Position numbers and translations under genes: made by a program
Assembly (NCBI GenBank): GCA_963695705.1
Contig: CAVOHB010000009.1
Coordinates: 124,001 to 188,000, forward strand
Source of the DNA: JBKPNJ01 sp963695705
Lineage (GTDB): Bacteria > Actinomycetota > Actinomycetes > Propionibacteriales > Nocardioidaceae
Direction: 5' to 3'
DNA: 64,000 bases
Part shown: in pieces, positions 25,870 to 48,045 of the stretch
Position numbering within the stretch: position 1 is the first letter of the stretch
Layout of the letters: each line of letters begins with the position of its first letter
Notes under the pieces: generated by a model
What the model was told of the DNA's origin: nothing
What the model saw: the letters and a program-made list of their open reading frames with translations, nothing else
Database searches by the model: none

Positions 25870-27012
25870 ATGGCGTCCCGGGGTGGGGGGAAGGTCCATA
25901 TGCCGGCACGGGGTGGCGGCCCAGAGAGCACGCCCGGGCCGCCGTGCGCCGCTGCGCTGCCCGGGCTGCCTGACGAGCTGCCGGACGGGGTCGTGGTCGC
26001 CGGGGCCGACGAGTGCGTCTCGCTCGTCAACACGACCGCCGCAAGGCTGCTCGGCATCGACGCCGCCGCGGCGCTCGGCACGCACGTGGGCAAGGTGCTG
26101 GGCCTGCAGGACCTCGAGGGCCGCGACTGGTGGGACTGTGCGCAGCCCTACACCGGCCTCAGCATCCGCAACCTGCTCTCGGAACAGGCCTGGTACGCAC
26201 GGGACGGGCGCGAGCTGCTGCTGACCGCGCGGCTGGTACGAGACACGCCACGGGGGCCGGTCAGCCGCGTCGTCATCGCCCTCCGCGAGGCCCGCGTCCG
26301 GGCCCGCACCGACCGCGAGCGCTCGGATCTGGTCGCGACCGTCGCCCACGAGCTGCGGTCGCCGCTGACGGGGGTCAAGGGGTTCACCGCCACCCTGTTG
26401 AGCAAGTGGGACCGGTTCAGCGACAGCCAGCGGCTGCTGATGCTTCGTACGGTCGACGCGGACGCGGACCGGCTCACCAGGCTGATCACCGACCTGCTCG
26501 ACGTCGCGCGGATCGACTCCAACAGGCTGGAGCTGCGCCGCCAGCCGGTCGATCTGGGCGCAGCCGCCCGTGATGTCGCGGTGCGAGCGCAGCCCGGCGA
26601 GGGGCGCAGGGTCGACGTCGTGGTCGACGACCTGCCCGAGGTCTGGGTCGACCCGGACAAGTTCCACCAGATCATCGCCAACCTCGTCGACAACGCGCTG
26701 CGGCACGGTGCCGGTGACGTCGTTGTGCGACTGCGACCGCACCAGGGTGGCGGCGTCGACATCGACGTCGAGGACGCGGGTGCGGGAATCCCCGAGCAGG
26801 CGCGGACGCGCGTGTTCATGAAGTACTGGCGCTCGGGGGACCGCACCGGCACCGGGCTGGGCCTGTTCATCGTCAAGGGTCTCGTCGAGGCGCACGGGGG
26901 CGAGGTCCGTGCCGGAGTACGCACCGACGGCGACGTCGAGGGCGGCGCCGTCCCTGGGGCACGCATCGAGGTGTACCTGCCGCCGGGGCGACCCGAGGCG
27001 CTGGATTCCTAG
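25870..27012 (+). CDS. PAS-domain sensor histidine kinase (orphan)
   Basis: A 380-residue kinase without membrane segments. A PAS-like domain (about 32-135, with LPDGVVVAGADECVSLVN) is followed by HisKA with the phospho-acceptor His160 in VAHELRSP, then a HATPase domain with N box NLVDNALRHG, G1 DAGAGIP and G2 GTGLGLFIVKG. All kinase boxes are intact. No response regulator lies next to it, so its partner is elsewhere. The position between an rRNA methyltransferase and pheS is shared by many actinobacteria. ATG 25870 is taken; ATG 25900 is an alternative. Confidence 0.88.
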   Translation: MASRGGGKVHMPARGGGPESTPGPPCAAALPGLPDELPDGVVVAGADECVSLVNTTAARLLGIDAAAALGTHVGKVLGLQDLEGRDWWDCAQPYTGLSIRNLLSEQAWYARDGRELLLTARLVRDTPRGPVSRVVIALREARVRARTDRERSDLVATVAHELRSPLTGVKGFTATLLSKWDRFSDSQRLLMLRTVDADADRLTRLITDLLDVARIDSNRLELRRQPVDLGAAARDVAVRAQPGEGRRVDVVVDDLPEVWVDPDKFHQIIANLVDNALRHGAGDVVVRLRPHQGGGVDIDVEDAGAGIPEQARTRVFMKYWRSGDRTGTGLGLFIVKGLVEAHGGEVRAGVRTDGDVEGGAVPGARIEVYLPPGRPEALDS

Positions 27013-27090
27013 TCGCCGACGGCTTCTAGACTTGCCCTCGCCGCACCACCCGCGGTGACGGCGAGGTGCCGGGGATGCGGCGCCGGGTAG

Positions 27091-28211
<1,121 letters not shown>

Positions 28212-28212
<1 letters not shown>

Positions 28213-30686
28213 TGCGCGTACCCCTGTCATGGCTGCGCGAGTACGCCCAGATTCCGGCCCAGGTCACCATCCGCGAGATCGGCGACGCACTGGTGAAGGT
28301 CGGCCTGGAGGTCGAGCAGGTCGAGGAGCCCGGATCTGACCTCGTCGGCGCCCTGGTGGTGGGGCGGGTGCTCTCCTCGGAACCCGAGACGCACAGCAAC
28401 GGCAAGACGATCCGGTGGTGCCAGGTCGACGTCGGGGAGGAGGAGCCGCGCGGCATCGTCTGCGGGGCGCACAACTTCGCGGCCGGAGATCTCGTCGTGG
28501 TCGCCCTGCCCGGAACGATGCTCCCGGGCGGGTTCGCGATCAGCGCCCGCAGCACCTACGGACACGTGTCGGACGGGATGATCTGCTCTGCCCGCGAGCT
28601 GGGCATCGGGGACGACCACAGCGGCATCATCGTGCTAGCACCGGACGAGGCCAAGGTCGGCGACGACGCCGCGGCCGTCCTGCATCTGCGCGACGGTGTG
28701 CTCGACCTCGCCGTGACGCCCGACCGCGGCTACTGCCTGTCGATCCGCGGCGTCGCCCGCGAGGCCGCCGCAGCGTTCGACGTTCCCTACACCGACCCCG
28801 CGCTGCGCGAGCCGCCCCGGAGCTGCGAGGACCGGGGAGCCGTCCGCCTCGACGACCCCTCGGGCTGTGACGTCTTCGCCGCCGTGACGGTGGAGGACTT
28901 CGACCCGGCCGCCGCCAGCCCGCGGTGGATTCAGCGGCGGCTGCAGCTCGCCGGGATGCGACCGATCTCGCTCAGCGTCGACGTAACCAACTACGTGATG
29001 CTCGAGCTCGGACAGCCGATCCACGGGTACGACGCCGACCGGCTGCAGGGTGGGATCGTCGTACGCCGCGCCGGGCCGGGTGAGACGCTGACCACGCTCG
29101 ACGGGACCCTTCGCGAACTCGACGCCGAAGACCTGCTCATCACCGACGAGTCCGGCCCCATCGGGCTCGCCGGAGTGATGGGCGGTGAGACGACGGAGAT
29201 GTCGGAATCGACCACGCGGGTGCTGGTGGAGGCGGCGCATTTCGACCCGGTGTCGATCGCCCGGACCGCACGCCGACACCGGCTCCCGTCGGAGGCGTCG
29301 AGGCGTTTCGAGCGCGGTGTGGACCCCGCCATCCCCGCCGCGGCGGCGGACCGGGTGGGCGCCCTGCTCACCGAGTTCGGCGGCGGGCGCGTCGTCGACC
29401 TCACCCTGACCGGCCGGTTCACGCCGCCTCCGGCGGCCTCGCTCGGCGCCGGGCTGAGCACCCGGGTGCTGGGCATGGAGGTCGCACCCTCGACGGTGCT
29501 TCGGTGCCTGGCCACGGTGGGCTGCGAGGTCGAGTCCCTCGACGACACGTTGATTGTGACGCCACCGACCTGGCGTCCGGACCTCGTCGACCCCAACGAC
29601 TTCGTCGAGGAGGTCGCCCGCCTGGTCGGCTATGACGCGATCCCGTCCATGCTGCCGGTGGCGCCGGCCGGACGCGGACTGACCCGGGAACAGCGGCTGC
29701 GACGTCGCATCGGCACCGCGCTGGCCGGAGCCGGCTTCGTGGAGACCCTGTGCTACCCGTTCGTCGGCGACCGCGACTGGGACGCGCTCGGGCTGGCTCC
29801 CGACGACCCGCGCCGCACCACCGTCCGGATCGCCAACCCGCTCTCGGACGAGGCGCCCGAGCTCCGGACCACCTTGCTCCCCGGCCTGCTGCAGGCGGCG
29901 GCCCGCAACCTGGGGCGGGGCCAGCCCGGCGTCTCGCTGTTCGAGACCGGGCCGACATTCCGGCCGAGACCCGGGCCGCTGCACCGGGCGCCGAGACTGC
30001 CGGTGGACCGCGCACCCACCGAGGCCGAGCTCGCGGCCCTCGAAGCTGCGCTCCCCGAGCAGCCGAACCATGTCGCCGTGGTCGTGGCCGGTGAGCGCGT
30101 GCCGGAGGGCTGGTGGGGGCCAGCCCGCCCCGCCGGCTGGGCCGATTCGATCCAGGCGGTCCGCGTCGTCGCGACGGCGCTCGGACTCCACCTGGCCGTG
30201 CGCCAGGCGAGGTGGGCGCCCTGGCATCCGGGCCGGTGTGCGGAGCTGCTGCTCGACGGGACCGTGGTGGGCACCGCCGGTGAGCTGCACCCGAAGGTCG
30301 CCAAGGCGTACGGCTTCCCGGGGCGGGCCAGCGCGGCGGAGGCGCACCTCGATGCGCTGTTCGCCGCCGCACCGCTGATCACCCCGGCACCACGTTTCTC
30401 CACCCAGCCGCTCGCCAAGGAGGACGTCGCCCTCATCGTCGACGCCGACATCCCGGCTGCAGCGGTCGAGGCGGCGCTGCGCGACGGCGCGGGTGAGCTG
30501 CTGGAGTCGGTACGCCTGTTCGACGTCTACACCGGTGACCAGATAGCGACCGGCAGGAAGTCGCTCGCGTTCGCGCTCCGCTTCCGCGCCGCCGACCGGA
30601 CGCTCACCGAGGGCGAGACAGCCGCCGCCCGGGACGCCGCCGTCGCGGCGGCGGCAGCACGTACCGGCGCCGTCCAGCGGGTCTGA
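28212..30686 (+). CDS. pheT: Phenylalanine-tRNA ligase beta subunit
   Basis: An 824-residue subunit with the complete architecture: N-terminal tRNA-binding OB domain (about 40-150, with VCGAHNFAAGD), B3/B4 editing domain (about 210-385, with LPSEASRRFERGVDP), B5 domain, catalytic-like core, and the C-terminal FDX-ACB anticodon-binding domain (last 95 residues, beginning FSTQPLAKEDVALIVD). Translation is coupled to pheS by a one-base overlap. The operon appears to end before the arginine promoter 30 bases downstream. Confidence 0.96.
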
Positions 30687-30714
30687 CCGCTGCTCGGCGG
30701 CTCGGCCGCCGGGT

Positions 30715-32955
<2,241 letters not shown>

Positions 32956-32965
32956 GGGGGACCTG

Positions 32966-33862
32966 ATGTCACGCGACCGACTCGCGGCGCTGCGCAAGGC
33001 GGCAACGCTCACCGAGGCGCTGCCCTGGCTCGAGGAGTTCCACGGCGCGACCATCGTGATCAAGTACGGCGGCAACGCGATGACCGACGCCAAGCTCCGC
33101 GAGGCCTTCGCCGAGGACATCGTGTTCCTGCGCTATGCCGGGCTCCGGCCGGTCGTGGTGCACGGAGGCGGTCCGCAGATCAGTGACATGCTGGGCCGGC
33201 TCGGCATCGGCACGGAGTTCAGGGGCGGTCTGCGGGTCACGACGCCGGAGGCGATGGACGTCGTCCGCATGGTCCTGGTCGGACAGGTCGGCCGGGAGCT
33301 CGTCGGGCTGCTCAACCAGCACGGCCCGCTCGCGGTGGGGTTGTCCGGTGAGGACGCCGGCCTCTTCACCGCCGAACGCACCGGAGCGGTGGTCGGGGGC
33401 GAGCAGGTCGACATCGGCCTGGTCGGCGACGTCGTGAGGGTACGTCCGGAGAGCGTCCTCGACCTCATCGAGGCGGGCCGCATCCCGGTCGTGTCGAGCG
33501 TCGCACCCGACTCCGCCGGACAGGTGCACAACGTCAACGCCGACACCGCGGCATCCGCGCTCGCGACGGCGCTCGGAGCCGCCAAGCTGGTGGTGCTCAC
33601 CGATGTCGAGGGTCTGTATGCCGACTGGCCGGCCTCCGACGAGGTGGTCGACGAGATCACCGCGTCCGGGCTCGCCGCCCTGATGCCGACCATGACGACC
33701 GGCATGATCCCGAAGATGGAGGCCTGCCTGCGGGCGGTTGTCGGCGGGGTCCCGCGCGCACACGTCCTCGACGGCCGGGTGCCGCACGCCCTGCTGCTGG
33801 AGATCTTCACCGACGACGGCATCGGCACGATGGTCGTCCCCGATCCGGAGGCCGCGACGTGA
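32966..33862 (+). CDS. argB: Acetylglutamate kinase
   Basis: A 298-residue amino-acid-kinase-fold enzyme, second step of arginine synthesis, often the arginine feedback point. Motifs are VIKYGGNAM (about 30), VVHGGGPQI (about 65), NVNADTAA and TGMIPKM. An N-terminal helix of about 20 residues before the fold is characteristic of arginine-sensitive hexameric forms. The ATG lies ten bases after argJ, and the stop overlaps argD. Confidence 0.96.
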   Translation: MSRDRLAALRKAATLTEALPWLEEFHGATIVIKYGGNAMTDAKLREAFAEDIVFLRYAGLRPVVVHGGGPQISDMLGRLGIGTEFRGGLRVTTPEAMDVVRMVLVGQVGRELVGLLNQHGPLAVGLSGEDAGLFTAERTGAVVGGEQVDIGLVGDVVRVRPESVLDLIEAGRIPVVSSVAPDSAGQVHNVNADTAASALATALGAAKLVVLTDVEGLYADWPASDEVVDEITASGLAALMPTMTTGMIPKMEACLRAVVGGVPRAHVLDGRVPHALLLEIFTDDGIGTMVVPDPEAAT

Positions 33863-35076
33863 GCTCGCTGCAGGACCGCTACGCGCACAACCTGATGAAC
33901 ACCTTCGGCCCGCCGCGCCGGGTGCTCGTCCGCGGCGCGGGCTGCTACGTCTGGGACGACGCCGGGAACCGGTACCTGGACATGCTGGCCGGGATCGCCG
34001 TCAACGCGCTCGGGCACGCGCATCCCGCGGTCGTCGGTGCCGTCCATGAGCAGACGTCCACCCTCGGCCACATCTCGAACTTCTTCGCCAGCGAGCCGCA
34101 GGTGGCGCTCGCCGAGCGGCTGCTCACGCTGCTCGGCGCGGGCGACGGCCGGGTCTTCTTCACCAACTCCGGGACCGAGGCCAACGAGGCGGCGTTCAAG
34201 ATCGGGCGGCGGACCGGGCGTGGCCGCGTCGTGGCGGCGAACGGCGGCTTCCACGGACGCACGATGGGATCACTGTCCCTGACCGCCAAGGCTTCCTACC
34301 GCGAACCGTTCGAGCCACTCCCGGGCGACGTGACCTTCGTCGACTTCGGAAACGGCCCAGCCCTCGCCGCGGCGGTGGACGAAGACACCGCGGCCATCGT
34401 CCTGGAACCGATCCAGGGCGAGGCCGGCGTGATCCCGGCACCGGCGGGATACCTGGAGGAGGCCAGGCGGATCGCCGATGCCCACGGCGCGCTGCTGTGG
34501 CTCGACGAGGTGCAGACCGGCGCGGGACGCACCGGAAGGTGGTTCGCGCACCACAACGCCGCGGTCAGACCCGACATCGTGACGCTCGCCAAGGGACTCG
34601 GCGGCGGCTACCCGATCGGCGCGTGCATCGGGCTGGGCCGGGCGGGGGCACTACTCGAGCCGGGTCAGCACGGCAGTACGTTCGGCGGCAACCCGCCGGC
34701 GGCCGCCGCGGCCCTGGCGGTCCTCGACACGATCGAGCGCGAGTGCCTTCTCGACAACGCCCGACTCGTCGGCGCGTACCTGACCGGCGAGTTGACCGGG
34801 CTGCGCCACCCGGCCGTGCGTGAGGTGCGAGGCGACGGCCTGCTGATCGGCGTGCAGCTGCACGATGCGATCGCCGGCCAGGTGGCAATCGCGGCTCTCG
34901 AGGACGGACTGATCATCAACGACTGCACGCCGGACACGCTGCGCATCGCCCCAGCCTTGAACGTCCGCCGCGAGCACGCCGACGAGCTGATCGCGCTGCT
35001 CCCGGGGCTGCTCGACCAGGCGACGGCCGGCCGTGCGGTCGACCGCGAGATGGCCGGCCCAAGGGGAACGCCGTGA
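33859..35076 (+). CDS. argD: Acetylornithine aminotransferase
   Basis: A 405-residue class III aminotransferase that makes N-acetylornithine with PLP. The PLP lysine is Lys245 in TLAKGLGGG, and the cofactor-pocket motif [13 protein letters not shown] is present near residue 98. GTG start overlaps the argB stop by four bases, and the stop overlaps argR. In many actinobacteria argF would come next; here it does not. Confidence 0.95.
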   Translation: MSSLQDRYAHNLMNTFGPPRRVLVRGAGCYVWDDAGNRYLDMLAGIAVNALGHAHPAVVGAVHEQTSTLGHISNFFASEPQVALAERLLTLLGAGDGRVFFTNSGTEANEAAFKIGRRTGRGRVVAANGGFHGRTMGSLSLTAKASYREPFEPLPGDVTFVDFGNGPALAAAVDEDTAAIVLEPIQGEAGVIPAPAGYLEEARRIADAHGALLWLDEVQTGAGRTGRWFAHHNAAVRPDIVTLAKGLGGGYPIGACIGLGRAGALLEPGQHGSTFGGNPPAAAAALAVLDTIERECLLDNARLVGAYLTGELTGLRHPAVREVRGDGLLIGVQLHDAIAGQVAIAALEDGLIINDCTPDTLRIAPALNVRREHADELIALLPGLLDQATAGRAVDREMAGPRGTP

Positions 35077-35629
35077 GCGGAGCCATCTCCCCGCAGCTGC
35101 CCGCCACCAAGGCCGCCCGGCAGGCGAAGATCATCGAGATCCTCGCTCACCACCCGGTCAGGTCCCAGACCGAGCTGGCCGGGCTGCTCGCCGACGCCAG
35201 GCTGCTGGTCACCCAGGCCACGCTGTCGCGCGACCTCGACGAGCTCGACGCGGTGAAGGTGCGCCACGCCACCGGCGGGCTGGTCTACGCGGTACCGGGC
35301 GAGGGCGGAGACCGCAGGCCGCATGCCCCGGTCGAGACCGCCGCCGCCGAGGCCCGGCTGGCCAGACTCTGCGCCGAGCTGCTGGTCTCGGCGGAGGCGT
35401 CGGCCAACCTCGTCGTGCTCCGCACCCCGCCCGGGGCCGCGCAGTTCCTCGCCTCCGCCCTCGACCACGCCGAGCTGGCGTCGGTGCTCGGCACGATCGC
35501 CGGCGACGACACGGTGCTGGTCATGAGCAGAGATCCGGACGGGGGCGACGCTCTCGCCGAGCGCTTCGTCGCCCTCGCGCAACCCCTCGCGGAAGCCTCC
35601 CGACCACCCACCCCTGCCAAGGAGCCCTC

Positions 35630-35633
<4 letters not shown>
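35073..35633 (+). CDS. argR: Arginine repressor
   Basis: A 186-residue ArgR. The N-terminal winged helix-turn-helix (residues 12-80, with [13 protein letters not shown] as recognition part) binds ARG boxes; the C-terminal domain forms hexamers and binds arginine ([11 protein letters not shown]). The length is slightly above the usual 150-170 because of tails at both ends. It directly follows argD with a four-base overlap. Its likely target is the ARG box in front of argC. Confidence 0.94.
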
Positions 35634-38928
<3,295 letters not shown>

Positions 38929-38932
<4 letters not shown>

Positions 38933-39276
38933 CCGCGCCGGAGGAGATGCCGCCTCCCGATCCGCAGGCCGAGGACAAGGCACTCGCCGAGCTGACCCGG
39001 TTCCGGGCGAGCATCGACAACATCGACGCCGCGCTGGTCCACCTGCTCGCCGAACGGTTCAAGTTCACCCAGCAGGTGGGGGCGCTCAAGGCCGAGCATG
39101 CGATGCCGCCGGCGGATCCCGTGCGCGAGGGCGAGCAGATCGACCGGCTCCGCCGGCTCGCGCACGACGCGCACCTGGACCCGGAGTTCGCCGAGAAGTT
39201 CCTGACGTTCATCGTGACCGAGGTGGTCCGCCACCACGAGGCGATCCCCCGTCCGAGCCCCGGCGAGCAGGTCTGA
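38929..39276 (+). CDS. Chorismate mutase (AroQ type)
   Basis: A 115-residue all-helical chorismate mutase that converts chorismate to prephenate for Phe and Tyr synthesis. The first helix has [24 protein letters not shown] with the active-site Arg and the R of ERF; the Lys of GALKAEH follows. No signal peptide, so the cytosolic form. GTG 38929 overlaps the stop of the glycosylase. The 15-residue Pro/Glu-rich N-terminus precedes the fold. Placement before tyrS links aromatic synthesis with tyrosine use. Confidence 0.9.
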
Positions 39277-39364
39277 GCGGCTAAACCGATTGCGCGGTGA
39301 CCGGGCCGGTGGGGCAGGCTGTGAGGCGTCCCGTGAGCGAAGACGATCCCAGGAGCGCCGTGCA

Positions 39365-40699
39365 GTGACCGGAGAAGCAACCGGCCGGACAACCGGGCGG
39401 ACAACCGGGCGGACAACCGGGCGGACAACCGGGCGGAACAGCCTTGCCGAGCTGGAGTGGCGCGGTCTCATCGCCCACTCCACCGACCTCGACGCGCTGC
39501 GCGCCGAGATGGCGGCGGGGGCGGTCACGGCGTACTGCGGCTTCGACCCGACCGCTCCCAGCCTGCACATGGGCAACCTGCTGCAGCTGCTGACACTGCG
39601 GCGGCTGCAGGACGCGGGGCACAGGCCGATCGGCGTGGTCGGCGGGGCGACCGGGATGATCGGTGATCCCAAGGAGACCGGCGAGCGCAGGCTCAACCCA
39701 CGGGAGACCGTCGCTTCCTGGAGCGCGACACTGCGCGCCCAGATCGAACGCTTCTGGAGCTTCGAGGGTCCCGCCGCGGCCACCGTCGTCAACAACTACG
39801 ACTGGACGCAGTCGCTGTCGACCATCGACTACCTGCGTGACATCGGCAAGCACTTCCCGGTCAACCGCATGCTCGACCGCGAGGCGGTCCGGGCGCGGCT
39901 GGAGTCGGGCATCAGCTACACCGAGTTCAGCTACGTGCTGCTGCAGTCGATGGACTACCTGGAGCTGTTCAGGCGGTACGGCTGCTCGTTGCAGACCGGG
40001 GGCAGCGACCAGTGGGGCAACATCACGGCTGGAGTGGAGCTGATCCGCCGGGTCGAGGGTGCACGCGTCCACGCGCTTGCCACGCCGCTGGTGGTCAAGA
40101 TCGACGGCACCAAGTTCGGCAAGACCGAGACCGGCACGATCTGGCTCGACCCGGGGATGACGTCGCCGTACGCGTTCTTCCAGTTCTGGATGAACGCCGA
40201 CGACAGCGAGGTCGTCGGGCTGCTGCGCTACTTCACGTTCCGCAGCCGGGCGGAGATCGACGAGCTCGAGCGATCGCTGGCCAGTCGGCCCGGCGCGCGG
40301 GAGGCGCAGCGCGCGCTGGCCGAGGACGTGACGACGCTGGTGCACGGCCGCGAGGCGACGGCGCAGGTGATGGCCGCATCGGCGGCCCTGTTCGGGGCCG
40401 GGGAACTCGAGGCGCTCGACGCCGACACGCTGGACGCGGCGCTGTCGGAGGTGCCGCACACCGTGGTCAACGCGGGCGCAGAGCTTCCCACCGTTGTCGA
40501 CCTGCTGGTCGCGTCCGAGCTGGCGGCCAGCAAAGGCTCGGCCCGGCGGACGATCGCCGACGGGGGCGCCTACCTCAACAACCGGCGTGTCACCGATCCC
40601 GAAGCGTCGCCGACGGAGGCGGATCTGCTGCACGGGCGATGGCTGGTGCTGCGGCGGGGGAAGCGGACCGTGGCTGCGGTGCGGGTCGTGCGGGGCTGA
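39365..40699 (+). CDS. tyrS: Tyrosine-tRNA ligase
   Basis: A 444-residue class I synthetase. HIGH-like SLHMGN near residue 63, the tyrosine-pocket stretch GGSDQWGN, and the KMSKS-like KFGKT are all present, with a C-terminal S4 RNA-binding domain (about the last 65 residues). GTG 39365 is preferred. A GTG at 39290 would add 25 residues unlike any TyrRS. The N-terminus contains four Thr-Thr-Gly-Arg-type repeats from a 12-base DNA repeat, placed before the first conserved residue. Confidence 0.93.
   Translation: MTGEATGRTTGRTTGRTTGRTTGRNSLAELEWRGLIAHSTDLDALRAEMAAGAVTAYCGFDPTAPSLHMGNLLQLLTLRRLQDAGHRPIGVVGGATGMIGDPKETGERRLNPRETVASWSATLRAQIERFWSFEGPAAATVVNNYDWTQSLSTIDYLRDIGKHFPVNRMLDREAVRARLESGISYTEFSYVLLQSMDYLELFRRYGCSLQTGGSDQWGNITAGVELIRRVEGARVHALATPLVVKIDGTKFGKTETGTIWLDPGMTSPYAFFQFWMNADDSEVVGLLRYFTFRSRAEIDELERSLASRPGAREAQRALAEDVTTLVHGREATAQVMAASAALFGAGELEALDADTLDAALSEVPHTVVNAGAELPTVVDLLVASELAASKGSARRTIADGGAYLNNRRVTDPEASPTEADLLHGRWLVLRRGKRTVAAVRVVRG
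39386..39433 (+). repeat. Four perfect 12-bp tandem repeats inside tyrS
   Basis: The unit CGGACAACCGGG occurs four times without change, preceded by a degenerate copy. Twelve bases keep the reading frame and encode repeated Thr-Thr-Gly-Arg. Copy number could vary between strains by slippage without breaking the gene. Confidence 0.9.
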
Positions 40700-40753
40700 G
40701 CCGTGGTCGACTGATCCACCTGGTCGATGCGCTGGCCGGTCGCTTCGGCGGGT

Positions 40754-40782
40754 TTGACTGTCCGAGGCCCGCTACGTAGCAT
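40754..40782 (+). promoter_or_regulatory. rrn: rRNA operon upstream promoter
   Basis: TTGACT (40754-40759), 17 bases, TAGCAT (40777-40782). It lies about 400 bases before 16S and is followed by a second, better promoter. The 40700-41186 interval holds no credible gene. Confidence 0.55.
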
Positions 40783-40935
40783 CGGTCTCTCGCTCGGGAG
40801 CGTTCGGGTGGCCTGCCTCGGCCGGAGCCCACGTGACGAGCTTGCGGTGGAGTGCCAGAAAACCACCCCGCGTCGCCGGCCTCGGCGGGCCGCAAAACGC
40901 CCGCTGACCTGGCAACTCGCGGCCCGGCAAGTGAT

Positions 40936-40964
40936 TTGACGGGCTGGGAGCGAGCGGGTAAGTT
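40936..40964 (+). promoter_or_regulatory. rrn: rRNA operon main promoter
   Basis: TTGACG (40936-40941), a 17-base spacer and TAAGTT (40959-40964) make a strong vegetative promoter about 220 bases before 16S. The leader that follows contains CTTGAGAACTCAACAGTGTG at 41021-41040, an element that recurs in the 16S-23S spacer at 43025 and is typical of antitermination and processing regions of actinobacterial rRNA operons. Confidence 0.7.
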
Positions 40965-41186
40965 AGACGAGTTGCCCCCGATTCGGCCCGCTTGGGCTAG
41001 GCGCGGGTGTGCGCCCGATACTTGAGAACTCAACAGTGTGCCAAAAGTCGACGAAGACAAGATAACGCCCCGTCGACGAGGAGACAGGCCTCGGTCTGTG
41101 ATTCTCGTGACGGTTCCTTTGATAAGTAACACACTTGTCAGGAAACTCTGTTGACGGATATCCGCCTCGCGCGGAACCGAAAGATT

Positions 41187-46199
<5,013 letters not shown>

Positions 46200-46228
46200 T
46201 CTACACTCAAAGAGTTGTCTGTTTGTCA

Positions 46229-46242
46229 CGCGTCCACTGTGA
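46229..46242 (+). other. 3' arm of the 23S rRNA processing stem
   Basis: CGCGTCCACTGTGA, perfectly complementary to 43035-43048. Confidence 0.85.
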
Positions 46243-46283
46243 GGTTCCCGAGATACGGTCGGCTCGACTGACATCTCCATAGA

Positions 46284-46402
46284 GTTACGGTGACCTTGGC
46301 GAAGGGGAAACACCCGGTCCCATTCCGAACCCGGAAGTTAAGCCCTTCAGCGCCGATGGTACTGCGTGGGGGACCACGTGGGAGAGTAGGACGTCGCCGG
46401 AC
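46284..46402 (+). rRNA. rrf: 5S ribosomal RNA
   Basis: GTTACGGTGAC at the start pairs with GTCGCCGGA at the end (one mismatch), closing helix I. The core contains CCCGGTCCCATTCCGAACCCGGAAG, the universal loop. About 118 bases; ends estimated from the helix. Confidence 0.95.
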
Positions 46403-46410
46403 ACCAAACA

Positions 46411-46450
46411 ATGCCGAGGGCCACTCGTTTGCGAGTGGCCCCCGGCATTT
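46411..46450 (+). terminator. rRNA operon terminator
   Basis: ATGCCGAGGGCCACTCG (46411-46427) folds on CGAGTGGCCCCCGGCAT (46432-46448) with one mismatch in 17 and a TTTG loop, followed by TT. It lies nine bases after 5S. Confidence 0.9.
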
Positions 46451-46491
46451 AAAGCTCGCCTCCGCGGGCCAGCGGCCTCCCATCTGCCACG

Positions 46492-46540
46492 ATCCGACAC
46501 TTATTGCACGCCATCCGACACTTAATTGACGCGATCCGAC
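46492..46540. repeat. Three direct repeats with a 21-bp period downstream of the rRNA operon
   Basis: ATCCGACACTTA occurs at 46492-46503 and 46513-46524, and a shorter ATCCGAC at 46534-46540, each exactly 21 bases apart. Read on the minus strand the unit is TAAGTGTCGGAT, which resembles the multiple terminal repeats of IS21-family elements. No transposase is nearby. The rest of 46451-46685 contains nothing else I can name. Confidence 0.55.
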
Positions 46541-46685
46541 TTGCCGCGGCGCAGTTCCCCGGCAGTGGGCCTGGGCCGGTGCCGACCACAACTGCGCACT
46601 TCCCGACGGGACCCAGCGGACCAGCAGGGGCACGTATAGTCGCAGCGACGCGGCGTCCTTCGTCACGTCACCGAAAGGAACTCCG

Positions 46686-47510
46686 ATGCCGGTCCCCAAC
46701 CGACGCTCCGGCAGGCCGAGGAGCGGCGGGCGCCGGGACGATGCGGCGCGCACTCCGCGCTCATCGGACCAGGCGCGCTACGACGGTCCGCCGATCCCGG
46801 ACGACATCACCGGACGCGAGCTGGACAGGTCCGTTCGCCAGCAGCTGCGGACACTGCCCGAGAAGCTGGCCGCGCGGGTTGCCCGCCACCTGGTCGCGGC
46901 CGGTCGGTTGATCGAGATCGACCCGGAGACCGCCTACCAGCACACCCTGGCCGCGCGGTCGCGCGCCGCCCGGCTGGCCGTGGTACGGGAAGCCAGTGCC
47001 GAGGCGGCCTATGCGGCCGGTCACTACCAGGAGGCGCTGACCGAGTTCCGCGCGGTGAGGCGGATGAGCGGGAACCCGGCGTTCCTTCCGGTGATCGCCG
47101 ACTGTGAACGTGCGCTCGGTCGACCCGAGAGGGCGCTGAAGATCGCCCAGGACCCCGCGATCAGCGAGCTGAGCCCGGCGGATCGCGTCGAGATGCAGAT
47201 TGTCGCGGCCGGAGCCCGGCTCGACATGGGACAGCCGGAGGCGGCTGTCCTGATGCTCGAGGCACAGGCGGCGGGGTCGCGCGCCCGCAGCACCCCCGCA
47301 GCTCGACTGCGGTACGCATACGCCGAGGCGTTGCTGGCCGCCGGCAGGTCGTCCGACGCGCTCGAGTGGTTCCACCGTGCAGCGGCCAGTGACGCGGAGG
47401 GTGTGATGGACGCCGCGGAGCGCGCTGCCGCTCTGGAAGGGATCGAGCTTGTCGACACGGTTGAACCGGCCGACGATGACAGCGAACGCGTCGACCGCGC
47501 GGACGGCTGA
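46686..47510 (+). CDS. TPR-like actinobacterial protein
   Basis: A 274-residue soluble protein. The first 45 residues are basic and disordered ([12 protein letters not shown]). The rest is a run of tetratricopeptide-like helical hairpins, for example AAYAAGHYQEALTEFRAV and AEALLAAGRSSDALEWFHRAA. A conserved middle stretch, LPEKLAARVARHLVAAG, marks an actinobacterial family of unknown function found near the HAD phosphatase-tlyA cluster. It ends in an acidic tail. ATG start preceded by AAAGGAA. Likely a scaffold for protein contacts. Confidence 0.78.
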   Translation: MPVPNRRSGRPRSGGRRDDAARTPRSSDQARYDGPPIPDDITGRELDRSVRQQLRTLPEKLAARVARHLVAAGRLIEIDPETAYQHTLAARSRAARLAVVREASAEAAYAAGHYQEALTEFRAVRRMSGNPAFLPVIADCERALGRPERALKIAQDPAISELSPADRVEMQIVAAGARLDMGQPEAAVLMLEAQAAGSRARSTPAARLRYAYAEALLAAGRSSDALEWFHRAAASDAEGVMDAAERAAALEGIELVDTVEPADDDSERVDRADG

Positions 47511-47615
47511 AGTATCCACACCATCCACTCATCTGCTGGTTGTGCACAGTCCGCTCGCGGCGCTTGGCCCTCGATGCCCGGGCGATGAGGATCGGCACAA
47601 CGAAAGGTGCCGACG

Positions 47616-47993
47616 ATGACCGTCACAGACAACAGCGTGCGCGGGGAGACTCGCGGGCAACAAGCGGGAGTCCATCGCAACGAGGTACTGCTGACCGGAC
47701 GGGTCTCCGCCTGTCCGCAGGTACGAGAGCTACCCAGCGGAGACGTCTTGATGACATTTCGGCTGATCATCGACAGGGATCCACCCGCCGCTGGAAAGCC
47801 GCCGCAGCGGCGGCAGGTGGACACGATCGACTGTGCGGTCTGGACCGCCAGGGCCCAGCGGACCGTCCGGTCCTGGCAACCCGACGATGTCGTCGAGATC
47901 GAGGGTGCGCTTCGCCGCCGCTTCCGGCGCACGCCGGGTGGACCGTTCAGCCGGGTCGAGGTCGAGGTGCACAAAGCACGGCGGCGGCGCTGA
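47616..47993 (+). CDS. Single-stranded DNA-binding (SSB/OB-fold) protein
   Basis: A 125-residue OB-fold protein of the SSB family, starting NEVLLTGRVSACPQVRELPSGD, with V-D-T-I-D-C-A-V-W and the strand V-V-E-I-E-G-A-L. It lacks the acidic C-terminal tip that main SSBs use to bind partners; the chain ends in Arg. So it is a secondary, SSB-like protein, not the replication SSB. ATG 47616 has GAAAGG eight bases upstream, better than the in-frame GTG at 47607. Confidence 0.78.
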   Translation: MTVTDNSVRGETRGQQAGVHRNEVLLTGRVSACPQVRELPSGDVLMTFRLIIDRDPPAAGKPPQRRQVDTIDCAVWTARAQRTVRSWQPDDVVEIEGALRRRFRRTPGGPFSRVEVEVHKARRRR

Positions 47994-48045
47994 TTTCAGT
48001 TGACCACCGTGCGCGAACGTCAGGGACGAGACGGCGGGCCGTTCG

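Noticed and set aside
39290..39364. Longer N-terminus for tyrS from GTG 39290
   Set aside because: The added residues are low-complexity Arg/Glu and absent from TyrRS enzymes; GTG 39365 suffices.
39386..39433. CRISPR-like array
   Set aside because: The units are contiguous, 12 bases long, without spacers, and keep the tyrS frame.
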